A stretch of DNA of 64,000 nucleotides from Streptomyces sp. NBC_00464 (GTDB lineage: Bacteria; Actinomycetota; Actinomycetes; Streptomycetales; Streptomycetaceae). Location of the stretch: assembly GCF_036013915.1 (NCBI RefSeq), contig NZ_CP107899.1:4650001-4714000 (forward strand), written 5' to 3'. Made by a program: the position numbers and the translations under genes. Below, in pieces: positions 11,417 to 20,055 of the stretch. Each line of letters begins with the position of its first letter. Positions within the stretch are counted from its first letter, which is position 1. The notes beneath the pieces are model-generated. The model was given only the letters and a program-made list of their open reading frames with translations, ran no database searches and was not told where the DNA came from.

Positions 11417-11446
11417 CCGTCACTCCGTTGTGACGGTTGGTGACGG
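11417..11446. promoter_or_regulatory. Three CCGTCAC/GTGACGG half-sites in divergent promoter region
   Basis: The 304-bp gap between the divergent deaminase and WHH-SUKH genes contains CCGTCAC (11417-11423), GTGACGG (11430-11436) and GTGACGG (11440-11446). The first two form a perfect inverted repeat with a 6-nt spacer; the third is a direct copy 3 nt further on. The position, about 120 bp before the plus-strand start and 156 bp before the minus-strand start, fits a shared regulator site. The remainder of the gap holds no recognisable gene. Confidence 0.4.
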
Positions 11447-11564
11447 ATGTGGCCGGGGGACGGAGGGGCGGGGTCTGTTACGGGCTCACCGCATAGGCTG
11501 TGCCTGGACCGCCCCCGTGGGCAGGTCGGTCCTCATCAGCCAGACGCAGCAGGGGGCAACCGCC

Positions 11565-12542
11565 ATGACGACAGGTCGGCTCGGGCAGCAAGCCGCGCCA
11601 CCGAACGCGGCCTACGCCGGGCAGCTCGTGCACTTCCCGGACCCGGTCCGGGCGTCCCGCCACCCCAGAGGTGTGCGCATGGACGGGAACGGCTGTCCGG
11701 ACTTCGCGCCGTACGCGCGCGCCGCCGCGGAGATCGCCGAGCCCCCGCAGGGCTTCGGTGTGGACGAGCTGCGGCTCACGGACTACGTGTCGGCGAACGC
11801 GGCGCTGGCGGCGAGCGGGCACGAGCTGTGGGACACGATTCCCGCGGTGGCCACTCCGCACGGCTGGACCTGGCATCACGTGCCGGGTGGCCGGCGGATG
11901 GAGCTCGTTCCGGTCGAGGTGAAGGCGTTGCTGCGGCATCACGGTGGCCTGGCGACGACCGCGGTGGACCAGAACAAGCGGGGTACGCGCCCGCTGCAGG
12001 AGACCCGCCCCGCTCATTTCCGGTTGCCGAAGGGTGCCGTGGCGGTGAGCGAGCAGCAGATCCAGGGCGTCGAGGAGGATCTCGGCTACCGGCTGCCCGG
12101 TGCGTACCGCTCGTTCCTCAAGGCGGCCGGCGGCTCGGCCCCGGTGGGTGCGGCGCTGGACGCGGAGCTCGGTCTCCTGGTCGACCAGCCGTTCTTCACG
12201 GTGCGTGAGGAAGCCGGTGTGAACGACCTGGTGTACGTGAACAAGTGCCTGCGGGACCATCTGACCAAGGACTATCTCGGCGTCGGTTTCGTCCAGGGCG
12301 GCATTCTCGCGGTGAAGGTCCGGGGGGATGGCATCGGTTCGGTCTGGTTCTGTGCGTACGACGATGCGCGTGACCAGGACGGCTGGAGCGTGCAGGAACG
12401 GGTGGACCGGCTGCTGTTGCCGTGCGGCGCTGATTTCGACGCGTTCCTCCAGCGTCTCGCGGGCAATCCGCCGGAGCTGGAGACGGTGGCGAACCTGATG
12501 GTGGACGGCGGCTTCGCGCGTGCCGTCCCGGTGGAGGGGTGA
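11565..12542 (+). CDS. WHH-type HNH nuclease fused to a SUKH (SMI1/KNR4) domain
   Basis: 325 residues. The N-terminal part (about 60-130) has the WHH nuclease signature of the HNH/Endo VII toxins: GHELWD, then W103-H104-H105, MELVPVE, and a final H125-H126-G-G. After a linker, residues about 155-325 form a SUKH/SMI1-KNR4 domain (AVSEQQIQGVEEDLGYRLP, YRSFLKAAGG, then a C-terminal VQERVDRLLL helix). Toxin and immunity-type folds in one chain, without a secretion signal, is unusual. The ATG at 11565 has AGGGGG upstream. The stop lies 5 nt before the next start, so the two are coupled. Confidence 0.75.
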   Translation: MTTGRLGQQAAPPNAAYAGQLVHFPDPVRASRHPRGVRMDGNGCPDFAPYARAAAEIAEPPQGFGVDELRLTDYVSANAALAASGHELWDTIPAVATPHGWTWHHVPGGRRMELVPVEVKALLRHHGGLATTAVDQNKRGTRPLQETRPAHFRLPKGAVAVSEQQIQGVEEDLGYRLPGAYRSFLKAAGGSAPVGAALDAELGLLVDQPFFTVREEAGVNDLVYVNKCLRDHLTKDYLGVGFVQGGILAVKVRGDGIGSVWFCAYDDARDQDGWSVQERVDRLLLPCGADFDAFLQRLAGNPPELETVANLMVDGGFARAVPVEG

Positions 12543-12547
12543 GCGCG

Positions 12548-14980
12548 ATGGTGACCTTTGCGCAGGCGCAGGAGCGCGCGGACGAGTGGGTCAACGGTGA
12601 CGTTGCGGCGTACCAGCACCGGGAGGTGCGGGTCCGTGAGTTCGAGCTGGGTTTCGTGGTGTGGGCCGAGGACCGTGCCGAGGGCCCGGTGTCGGACGGT
12701 GGCCGGCAGCGGCTGGTGATCGCCCGGGACAGTGGCGAGGCGACGTTGTGGCCGGGGCTGCCGGTGGGTGAGGTGATCCGGCGGTACGAGGAGGAGTACG
12801 GGTCGTTGGACGGTGCGCCGCCGGCCCCCGAGCCGCCGCAGCGTATCGATCTGAATCAGACGTCGTTCCTGTTGAGCCCGCCGGAGTGGCTCCAGGAGGC
12901 GGCGGACAAGCTGGGTATCCCGGACCGGCGGGCGGAAGCGGCGGGTCAGGCACCTTCGCCCGCGCCCGCACCCCCGGTCCCTTCGCCTTCCGCGCAGGGC
13001 GGGCCCGTTCCGTATGAGCCCACCGCTTCCTCGGCTGTGCAGGCGTCCGCGCCGCAGCCGCCCGTCGGGGCCACTCCGTGGGCGGGTACCGACACGAACG
13101 CGGGTTCCGACGAGGGCGAGGTGGGGTTGCCCGCCACCGTGTTCGCGCCGCCGCTCTCGGGTGCGGACGACGAGGGTGCGCCGCGCCGGGTGGTGCCGGC
13201 CGATGCGCCGACTGCGCTGATGTCGGGTGGCAGTCAGCTGCCTCCGACGGCGATCGTTCCGGGCCTGCCCCCGCGGGCCCCGGCCCCGGCCGCGCCCGTG
13301 CACGGTGGTCCCGGCGCTCCGCCGCCTCCTGCGCCGAGCAGCCCTGCGCCGAACCGTGTCGCCGGTCGTGGGCCTCGCGGGGGTGTCGGTGACATCTCGG
13401 ACGAGGCGACCAGCAAGGCCGTCGTTCCCCCGCGCGGTGCCCGTGGTGGCGGCTCGACGACTCCGCCGCCGCCCGGTGCCCCGGGTACTCCGGGTGCCCG
13501 CCCGGGTGGTGTGCCGCTGCCGCCGCCTTCGGGGCCGGGTACGCCGGGTGCTCCGGCGGGTGGGTATGTGCCGACGCAGCTGGTGTCGCAGCTCGGTCCG
13601 CCCGGTGCGCCGCAGCCTCCGGCTCCGCCGGCTCCGCCCGGTTCCACGCCGCCGCCCGGTGGTGGCGATGTGCACCATGCGGCGACGATGTTCGCCGAGC
13701 CGGGCTCGGTCGGTCCGTCGGCTCCGCGCCCGCCCGGGGCTCCGGGTGCTCCGGGTGCGCCGCAGCCTCCGGCTCCGCCCGGTTCCACGCCGCCGCCCGC
13801 CGCGGGCAGCGTGCACCATGCCGCGACGATGTTCGCCGAGCCGGTCGGGCCGTCGGCTCCGCGGCCGCCGGGTCCGCCCGGCCCGCCCGGTCCGCCGGGT
13901 GTGCCGATGGGCCAGGGCGCGTCGTCGGGCGGGGCCCCCGGTCCCGTACCGCCGCCGGGGCACACTCCGCCGCCGGCGTACGGCTATCCGCAGGCGCCGG
14001 CCGGTCAGCCGACCGTCGGTCCCGGCTACCAGGCCGTGCTGCGCTTTCGCGCGCCGGACGGCAGCGAGCAGCAGCTGATCCGTCGTTCGGCGCCGGGTAC
14101 TCCGCACCCCGAGTGGCAGATGCTGCACGAGCTGCGGGCGATGAACGTGCCGCCGCAGCAGGTCATCGAGCTGCACACGGAGCTGGAGTCGTGCGAGCTG
14201 CCGGGTGGATACTGCGCCCGGATGATCCGGGAGACGTGGCCGCAGGTGCGGATCACGAGCGTCGCTCCGTACGGTACGGATCACGCGAGCCGGCAGCAGG
14301 GCATGCAGCATCTGCTCACGCATCAGGGGGAGTTGCACCAGGTCGCGGACGGTCCGGCGCGTCCGGCGCCGGTCCGGGCTCCGCTGCCGCAGGTGCCGCC
14401 CGCGATGCAGGTGCCGCCGGAGGCGATCGCGGAGGAGATGCTCCAGACATTCGGCCCGCAGGGGGTGCTGCGCTTCGATCAGCGTGCGGTGTCCCGGCAG
14501 GGTGTGCCGGAGGTCGTGGCGCGGACGCTGGTGTGGGCGGGGCTGCCTGCCGACTTCGGGCCGTTCTTCTGGGCGCAGCCGGGTCAGCCGGTGGTGCCGA
14601 CGCTGGCGGAGCTGGCGGCGCAGCGTCAGGTGCAGGCGGCTCCGGATGCGGGGTCGTATCTGGTGATGGGTTCGGACTTCGGCCGGGCGATCTGTGTGCA
14701 GTACGGGACGGCGAACATCGTGGCCGTGCCGGTGGAGGCGGGTCCGGGCGGGCAGTCGGTGCCGCCGCAGTTCGTGAATACGGGGCTGCCGGAGTTCGCG
14801 CGTTGCATGGCGTTGCTGGGCCGGATGTGGCGGCTGCGGTTCGGGTTGAATCCCGAGCAGGCGGGTCGCTGGACGGTCGATTTCCAGGCGCAGCTGGTGG
14901 CGCTCGATCCGGCGGCTCTGGCGTCGCCGGAGAGCTGGTGGTCGGTGCTGCTGGAGCAGATGTGGGACGGGCTGATCTGA
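12548..14980 (+). CDS. Imm35-like / proline-rich / deaminase-like / SUKH-4-like multidomain protein
   Basis: 810 residues. Residues about 1-85 resemble the YrhB/Imm35 immunity fold (FELGFVVWAEDRAEG, RLVIARDSGEATLWPG). About 110-490 is Pro/Gly/Ala-rich low complexity with a duplicated VHHAATMFAEP segment. About 495-590 has deaminase features: H520-P-E522 and C549/C556 in SCELPGGYC. About 600-810 looks SUKH-4-like (YLVMGSDFGRAICV, FVNTGLPEFARCM). The ATG at 12548 is chosen over a GTG at 12539 because GGAGG at 12533-12537 is properly spaced only for the ATG. No signal peptide. It is co-transcribed with the WHH-SUKH gene. Domain names are tentative; the split into four parts is clear. Confidence 0.7.
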   Translation: MVTFAQAQERADEWVNGDVAAYQHREVRVREFELGFVVWAEDRAEGPVSDGGRQRLVIARDSGEATLWPGLPVGEVIRRYEEEYGSLDGAPPAPEPPQRIDLNQTSFLLSPPEWLQEAADKLGIPDRRAEAAGQAPSPAPAPPVPSPSAQGGPVPYEPTASSAVQASAPQPPVGATPWAGTDTNAGSDEGEVGLPATVFAPPLSGADDEGAPRRVVPADAPTALMSGGSQLPPTAIVPGLPPRAPAPAAPVHGGPGAPPPPAPSSPAPNRVAGRGPRGGVGDISDEATSKAVVPPRGARGGGSTTPPPPGAPGTPGARPGGVPLPPPSGPGTPGAPAGGYVPTQLVSQLGPPGAPQPPAPPAPPGSTPPPGGGDVHHAATMFAEPGSVGPSAPRPPGAPGAPGAPQPPAPPGSTPPPAAGSVHHAATMFAEPVGPSAPRPPGPPGPPGPPGVPMGQGASSGGAPGPVPPPGHTPPPAYGYPQAPAGQPTVGPGYQAVLRFRAPDGSEQQLIRRSAPGTPHPEWQMLHELRAMNVPPQQVIELHTELESCELPGGYCARMIRETWPQVRITSVAPYGTDHASRQQGMQHLLTHQGELHQVADGPARPAPVRAPLPQVPPAMQVPPEAIAEEMLQTFGPQGVLRFDQRAVSRQGVPEVVARTLVWAGLPADFGPFFWAQPGQPVVPTLAELAAQRQVQAAPDAGSYLVMGSDFGRAICVQYGTANIVAVPVEAGPGGQSVPPQFVNTGLPEFARCMALLGRMWRLRFGLNPEQAGRWTVDFQAQLVALDPAALASPESWWSVLLEQMWDGLI
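13604..13875 (+). repeat. Imperfect tandem duplication in proline-rich linker
   Basis: Two copies (starting at 13604 and 13754) encode a Pro-rich run ending in GSTPPP, then VHHAATMFAEP, then PSAPRPPG. The copies are in frame and differ by small deletions and substitutions. Flanking collagen-like GxP triplets are also repetitive. Confidence 0.75.
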
Positions 14981-15004
14981 CGGGCCGTTCTTCGCGGTGG
15001 TGCC

Positions 15005-15048
15005 GGGGTGTGGCGCCCCTTCCCTTAGGGGGAGGGGCGCCACACCCC
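15005..15048 (+). terminator. Hairpin terminator after the multidomain immunity gene
   Basis: Perfect 16-bp outer stem (15005-15020 with 15033-15048), extended inward by a further four pairs to a TTAG loop. It starts 25 nt after the stop of the upstream gene and isolates it from the coiled-coil gene. Confidence 0.85.
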
Positions 15049-15122
15049 TTCTGTGGGCTGTGATGCCTGTCGCTTCCGTCCGGAAAGCATCGAATCGATT
15101 CCGACTTCTGGGCCAATTGCCG

Positions 15123-15175
15123 CATCCTTGACGTATTGCTCGATGGTCGGTAGTCGGAAAGAGGCGTCAAGGATG
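15123..15175 (+). promoter_or_regulatory. Inverted repeat whose right arm contains the start codon
   Basis: CATCCTTGACG (15123-15133) is the exact reverse complement of CGTCAAGGATG (15165-15175). The right arm covers the AAGG purine run and the ATG of the coiled-coil gene. If both arms are in the mRNA, the fold would hide the initiation region; alternatively it is an operator. Confidence 0.45.
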
Positions 15176-16066
15176 AGTTCTGCACCGGTGTCCGCGCACG
15201 GCTTCGTCGGCGTACGGGGTCGTGGTTATCGCCCGGAGCAGGTGGACCGGATGGTGGCCGGGCTGTCGGCGGAGCGGGACGGTGCGCGGGAGCAGGTGGC
15301 GCGGCTGACGGAGCTGGCGGAGCGGCTGGTGGCCGAGTCGGCCCGGCTGGACGAGGTCGTTGCCGCGTTGGCGCCGCAGGACTACGCGTCGCTGGGGGAG
15401 CGGGCGCAGCAGATTCTGGCGCTTGCCGAGGGTGAGGCGGAGACGGTCCGGGGTGCCGCCCTGGAGGAGTCGCAGGCGCTGCGGGACGAGGCGGATGCGG
15501 CGGCACGGACCTTGCGCGAGTCGGCGAGGGCCGATGCGGAGGCGATGCGGTCGGCTGCGACGGGCCATGCCGAGCAGGTGCTGGCCGCTGCCGAGAGCGC
15601 GGCGGGAGAGGCGCTGGAGGCGGCCCGGCTGGACGCGGCGCGGACGCGCGAGGAGTCGGATGCCGCGATGGAGGCGACCCGGAGTCGTACGGCGAGTGTG
15701 CTGGCCCATCAGGAGCAGGAGCACGCCGAGCGCTGGAAGGCCGGCGAGCAGGAGCTGGCGGATGCCGAGGCGGCGCAGTCGGCGGAGCATGTGGAGCTGA
15801 TGGAGCGTGCGGAGGCCGGTCTGGCCGCGGCGCGGCGTGTTCTGGCCGAGGCCGAGGAGGCTGCGCGGCACGGCCAGGAGGACGCGGAGGCGCAGGGGGC
15901 GGAGCTCATCGCGGGGGCCAGGTCCCGCGCGGAGCGGGTGGTGCGGGAGACGGAACGGATCCTGCGCGAGCACGACGAGGGGCGCGAGGACGTGCAGGCG
16001 CACATGGCGCATGTGCGTCACTCGCTGGCGGCGCTGACCGGGCGGGTGGCTCCGGCGGAGGACTGA
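15173..16066 (+). CDS. Coiled-coil, DivIVA-like/'cellulose-binding' type cytoskeletal protein
   Basis: 297 residues. A short N-terminal globular part contains FVGVRGRGYRPEQVDRMVAGL, which resembles the membrane-binding N-terminus of DivIVA-type proteins. From about residue 45 to 280 the chain is almost continuous heptad-rich coiled coil, very high in Ala, Glu and Arg. Streptomyces relatives are often annotated as cellulose-binding proteins; related long coiled-coil proteins act at hyphal tips. ATG at 15173 inside an inverted repeat. It converges with the MarR gene 33 nt away. Exact role unknown. Confidence 0.7.
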   Translation: MSSAPVSAHGFVGVRGRGYRPEQVDRMVAGLSAERDGAREQVARLTELAERLVAESARLDEVVAALAPQDYASLGERAQQILALAEGEAETVRGAALEESQALRDEADAAARTLRESARADAEAMRSAATGHAEQVLAAAESAAGEALEAARLDAARTREESDAAMEATRSRTASVLAHQEQEHAERWKAGEQELADAEAAQSAEHVELMERAEAGLAAARRVLAEAEEAARHGQEDAEAQGAELIAGARSRAERVVRETERILREHDEGREDVQAHMAHVRHSLAALTGRVAPAED

Positions 16067-16099
16067 GGGGCGTCGCGGGGGGCCGGGTCATGGGCCGGG

Positions 16100-16555
16100 T
16101 CAGGGGCGGGGCCAGGGGCGCTGGGAGATCTGCTCGATCCCGGTGTTGAAACGCTTGAGGTAGCCGGCGAAGGCGGCGATCTCGTCGTCCGGCCAGTCCT
16201 TCATGACCTGGTCCAGGGACTGGACGACGCGTTCGCGTTCCGCGTCGAGGAGTTCCGTGCCCTTGTCGGTGATGCGGAACTTGCGGGCCATGCCGCCGTC
16301 GGGGTCGGCGATGCGGTCGGCCAGTCCGGCGCGGGTGACCGCGGCGGTCTGGCGGTTGAGGGTGGAGGCGTCGAGGCCGAAGGCGTCGCTCAGTTCGCCG
16401 TTGGACATGGGGCCCTGGACGCGGAGGCGGCTCAGCAGGGTGTAGGCGCTCCGGTCCAGGAGGGCGTACTTGTGGCGTCCGCCCCGGTGGTCGGCGAGGC
16501 TGTGACGCCCGAGCAGCATCTGCTCGTACTCCACCTCTTCTGTGGGCCTCGGCAT
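16100..16555 (-). CDS. MarR-family transcriptional regulator
   Basis: 151-residue winged-helix protein. The DNA-binding core is seen as SNGELSDAFGLDASTLNRQ (recognition helix) followed by the wing ADRIADPDGGMARKFRIT, flanked by the dimerisation helices. ATG at 16555 with AAGGAG upstream. It is divergently transcribed from an MFS efflux gene, the classic arrangement in which the regulator represses the pump until a ligand binds. Confidence 0.88.
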   Translation of the reverse strand: MPRPTEEVEYEQMLLGRHSLADHRGGRHKYALLDRSAYTLLSRLRVQGPMSNGELSDAFGLDASTLNRQTAAVTRAGLADRIADPDGGMARKFRITDKGTELLDAERERVVQSLDQVMKDWPDDEIAAFAGYLKRFNTGIEQISQRPWPRP

Positions 16556-16729
16556 GTCTGGGGTCTCCTTGCTTCTGCGCCGGCATCGGTCGCGCGTCGG
16601 TTCTGAGCGGCGGCCCATGCTCTCACGAGGTGTGTAGTGACCACATAACGTGTATGACACATTGGGCATGTACGATGCACATCGCTGTCCCGGTAGGCGG
16701 GACCACGACCCCCCAAGGAGTCCCTCCTC
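16556..16729. promoter_or_regulatory. Divergent marR/MFS promoter region with short palindrome
   Basis: This 174-bp region is less GC-rich in its middle. It contains the palindrome GTGTATGACAC (16650-16660) followed by TTGGGCATGTACGATGCACA. It is the probable binding site of the adjacent MarR protein, controlling both directions. The MFS ribosome-binding site AAGGAG lies just before 16730. Confidence 0.4.
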
Positions 16730-18187
16730 ATGGATGCCCCCCGGCCGACAGCCAGATCAGGCGGTGTGATCGCCACGCTCGCCTTCGCGGGCACTGTGGC
16801 GGCGGTCATGCAGACCCTGGTCACCCCGCTCATCGCCGAGCTGCCGAAGATCCTCGACACGACCTCCTCCAACGCCGCCTGGGTGATCACGGCCACCCTG
16901 CTGGTCTCGGCCGTGTGCGTGCCGGTCTCCGGACGGCTGGGCGACCTGCTGGGCAAGCGCCGGATGCTGCTCGTGTGTGCGGTGCCGCTGTTCGCCGGCT
17001 CGGTGGTCTGCGCGCTCTCGTCCACTGTGATCCCCATGATCGTGGGACGTGGTCTGCAGGGCATGGGCATGGGCATGGTGCCGCTCGGCATCGCCCTGCT
17101 GCGTGACGTGGTGCCGAAGGAGAAGCTGAGCTCCTCCATCGCGCTGGTCAGCGCCTCCCTGGGTATCGGTGGCGCCCTCGGCCTGCCGATCGCCTCGGCG
17201 GTCGCCCAGTACGCGAACTGGCGGGTGCTGTTCTGGGGCTCCGCCGTGCTGGCCCTCGCCATCTTCGTGCTGGTCTGGTTCCTGATCCCGGATGTCCCGG
17301 CCGCCGCCAGGGGGCAGCGCTTCGACATGCCCGGCGCCCTCGGCCTGGCCGCCGGTCTGGTCTGCCTGCTCCTCGCCGTCTCCAAGGGCGCCGAGTGGGG
17401 CTGGGGCTCCGCGACGACGGTCGGCCTGTTCGTCGCCGCCGTCGTGGTGCTCGTCGCCTGGGGCTTCTGGGAGCTGCGCACCAAGGACCCGCTGGTAGAC
17501 CTGCGCACCACGGCCCGCCCGCGCGTGCTCATCACCAACCTCGCGTCGCTCTTCGTCGGCTTCGGCATGTACGCCGGCATGCTGATCGCGCCGCAGCTGC
17601 TGCAGTTCCCCGAGGCCACCGGTTACGGCCTGGGCCAGTCGATGCTCCAGGCGGGTCTGTGGATGGCCCCCGGCGGCGTCATGATGATGATCGTCTCCCC
17701 GCTGGGCGGAAAGCTCACCGACGCCCGCGGTCCGAAGTTCACGCTGATCAGCGGGGTGCTGGTTATCGCCGCCGCCTATGGCCTGGGCATTCTCCTCATG
17801 GGCTCCGCCTGGGGCCTGATGCTGTTCCTCATGGTCAGCAGCAGCGGTGTCGGTCTCGCCTACGGTGCGATGCCCGCACTGATCATGAGCTCGGTCCCGG
17901 CGTCCGAGACGGCCGCCGCCAACGCGTTCAACACCCTCATGCGCGCACTCGGCACGTCGATCGGTGCGGCCGTGATCGGCGCGGTCCTCGGACAGATGAC
18001 CACGAAGACGGCCGGCTACACCTTCACCTCCGAGGCCGGGTTCCGTACCGGCCTGATGTTCGGCTGCGGTGTCGCCCTCGTCGCCGTGGTGATCTCGACG
18101 TTCATCCCGGCCGTGCGCGCAGCCGCCGCCAACGGCGACAAGGCCGACGAGGCCGTCTCGCCGGAGGTGGCCGCGGCCAAGGGCTGA
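16730..18187 (+). CDS. MFS transporter, DHA2 (EmrB/QacA-like) drug:proton antiporter
   Basis: 485 residues with about 14 hydrophobic spans, the DHA2 topology. The motif A loop GRLGDLLGKRRML follows span 2, and the antiporter motif region LGIGGALGLPIASAV lies in span 5. Likely exports a toxic small molecule. Divergent from marR. The start ATG at 16730 has AAGGAG upstream. A perfect 24-bp hairpin ends the transcript. Confidence 0.9.
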   Translation: MDAPRPTARSGGVIATLAFAGTVAAVMQTLVTPLIAELPKILDTTSSNAAWVITATLLVSAVCVPVSGRLGDLLGKRRMLLVCAVPLFAGSVVCALSSTVIPMIVGRGLQGMGMGMVPLGIALLRDVVPKEKLSSSIALVSASLGIGGALGLPIASAVAQYANWRVLFWGSAVLALAIFVLVWFLIPDVPAAARGQRFDMPGALGLAAGLVCLLLAVSKGAEWGWGSATTVGLFVAAVVVLVAWGFWELRTKDPLVDLRTTARPRVLITNLASLFVGFGMYAGMLIAPQLLQFPEATGYGLGQSMLQAGLWMAPGGVMMMIVSPLGGKLTDARGPKFTLISGVLVIAAAYGLGILLMGSAWGLMLFLMVSSSGVGLAYGAMPALIMSSVPASETAAANAFNTLMRALGTSIGAAVIGAVLGQMTTKTAGYTFTSEAGFRTGLMFGCGVALVAVVISTFIPAVRAAAANGDKADEAVSPEVAAAKG

Positions 18188-18209
18188 CCCCGCCCGCGGT
18201 CCCGTCACA

Positions 18210-18263
18210 GCCGAACTGCCCGGCTCCGGCCCCTCATCGGGGGCCGGAGCCGGGCAGTTCGGC
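18210..18263. terminator. Bidirectional terminator between MFS and NCS2 genes
   Basis: Perfect 24-bp stem (18210-18233 with 18240-18263) and a 6-nt loop (TCATCG), 22 nt after the MFS stop and 64 nt before the convergent NCS2 stop. It probably serves both convergent genes. Confidence 0.88.
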
Positions 18264-18327
18264 GTCATGGCCTCCCCGGGGTGGCGTGCTTCGCACCCGG
18301 GGAAGCGCTTCTGCGGCGGCCGGAGCT

Positions 18328-19776
18328 CTACTTGAGATCGAGGAGCTGTTCCAGCGGGTCGATCGCGAAGTACACGAGGAAGAGCGCCGCGGTGATCCAG
18401 AGCAGCCAGTGGACCTCACGGGCCTTGCCCAGGCACGCCTTGATGATGACGTAGGTGACGAATCCCGCGCCGATGCCGTTGGTGATGGAGTACGTGAGCG
18501 GCATGACGGTGATGGTGAGGAACGCCGGGATGGCAAGGTCGTAGCGGTCCCAGTCGATGTGCTTGACCTGCGTCATCATCAGGAATCCGACCGCGACGAG
18601 GGCGGGGGAAGCGGCCTGCATGGGCACGATCGTCAGGACGGGCGCGAAGAAGAGCGCCAGGGCGAACATGCCGCCCGTGACGAGGTTGGCGAAACCGGTG
18701 CGGGCGCCCTCACCGACACCTGCGGCGGACTCGACGTAGGTGGTGGCGGACGACGCGGAGGCGGCACCGCCGGCGACCGCTGCCGCACCGTCGATGAGCA
18801 GGACCCGGCCCAGGCCCGGCACCTGTCCCCGCTCGTCGAGGAGTCCGGCTTCGGCGGTGACGCCGACGACGGTGCCCATCGTGTCGAAGAAGTCCGACAG
18901 GATGAGGGTGAAGATGAGCAGGATGACGGTCAGGACACTGATCTGGCCGAACGAGCCGAACAGGTCGAACTGGCCGAGCAGCCCGAAGTCGGGTGCGGCG
19001 ACGGGCTTGTCGGGCATGGAGGGGACGGTCAGGCCCCAGGACTTCACGTCGGCGAGCGAGTTGATGACGACGGAGAGAACGGTCATCACGACGATGCTGA
19101 TGAGGATCGCGCCCTTGACCTTGCGGGCGAGGAGGACGATCGTCATGATCACGCCGAGGCAGAAGACGAGCATGGGCCAGCCCGTGAGGGAGCCGCTGCC
19201 GAGCTGGACGGGAACGGTGGTGTTCGCGGCGTCCGGGACACGGGTGACGAACCCGGCGTCGACGAAGCCGATGAACGCGATGAACAGACCGATGCCGACG
19301 CTGATGGCCTGCTTGAGGGCCTGCGGGATGGCGTGCATGATCGCCTCGCGCAGACCCGATGCCACGAGTACGCAGATCAGCAGGCCCTCGAGCACGATGA
19401 GGCCCATCGCCTCGTCCCAGGCCATGAGGGGGGCGACCTGGTACGCGACGACGGCGTTGATGCCCAGGCCGGCGGCCAGGGCGAGCGGCAGGTTGCCGCC
19501 CACACCCATGATCAGGGTCATCACCGCGGCCACGAGGGCGGTCGCGGTCACCAGCTGAACAGTGTCCAGCTGGTCGCCGAACTTGTCCTTCGCGCCGCCG
19601 AGAATGATCGGGTTGAGCACGAGGATGTACGCCATGGTGAAGAAGGTGGCGAAGCCGCCGCGAACTTCCCGGCCGTAGGTCGATCCGCGCTCGGTGATGC
19701 GGAAGAACCGGTCGAGGGGACCGTCACCGGATCTGGTCGCCGGTATCTCGGCCGGGCTGGTCTTGGTGGGTTGCAT
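18328..19776 (-). CDS. NCS2 (AzgA-like) purine/pyrimidine permease
   Basis: 482 residues with about 12-13 hydrophobic spans; nucleobase:cation symporter of the guanine/hypoxanthine/adenine (AzgA) branch. Seen: TFFTMAYILVLNPIIL near residue 45, GLGINAVVAYQVA, and the conserved block FTLILSDFFDTMGTVVGV with SSATTYVESAAGVGEGARTG, both typical of AzgA/PbuG. ATG at 19776 with AGGAG upstream. It stands alone, and no purine riboswitch was recognised in the 279-bp gap to the divergent XRE-like gene. Confidence 0.9.
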   Translation of the reverse strand: MQPTKTSPAEIPATRSGDGPLDRFFRITERGSTYGREVRGGFATFFTMAYILVLNPIILGGAKDKFGDQLDTVQLVTATALVAAVMTLIMGVGGNLPLALAAGLGINAVVAYQVAPLMAWDEAMGLIVLEGLLICVLVASGLREAIMHAIPQALKQAISVGIGLFIAFIGFVDAGFVTRVPDAANTTVPVQLGSGSLTGWPMLVFCLGVIMTIVLLARKVKGAILISIVVMTVLSVVINSLADVKSWGLTVPSMPDKPVAAPDFGLLGQFDLFGSFGQISVLTVILLIFTLILSDFFDTMGTVVGVTAEAGLLDERGQVPGLGRVLLIDGAAAVAGGAASASSATTYVESAAGVGEGARTGFANLVTGGMFALALFFAPVLTIVPMQAASPALVAVGFLMMTQVKHIDWDRYDLAIPAFLTITVMPLTYSITNGIGAGFVTYVIIKACLGKAREVHWLLWITAALFLVYFAIDPLEQLLDLK

Positions 19777-20055
19777 GGATACGTCTCCTGGGCCTGCAAC
19801 GGACAAGGGGGAAGAGGCGGAGCCGCTGCTGCCCGGCACAGGGGACAGGCAGTTGTGCGAACACACGTGCGGCGCCTTGCGAGCGGATCATACGTGCCAT
19901 GGGTTCACGCTCAAGGGCCTTGCCGCATAAGGCTGTTGATGACTCGAAACTGTCTGTCTGTTCCTACGGAATCGCCGGTGATCTATGGAGTCAAAGCGTG
20001 ATTCAGGCGACAGCGGATGTGGATTTTCTGGTGACGGTGCCCATACGTTCTGTGC

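Noticed and set aside
12272..15043. Long minus-strand frame opposite the proline-rich immunity-type gene
   Set aside because: It is Arg/Pro/His-rich shadow sequence of GxP codons; the plus-strand product has clear domains and coupling to its neighbour.
18328..20055. Purine riboswitch upstream of the NCS2 permease
   Set aside because: No conserved purine-aptamer loop sequences were found in the 279-bp gap.
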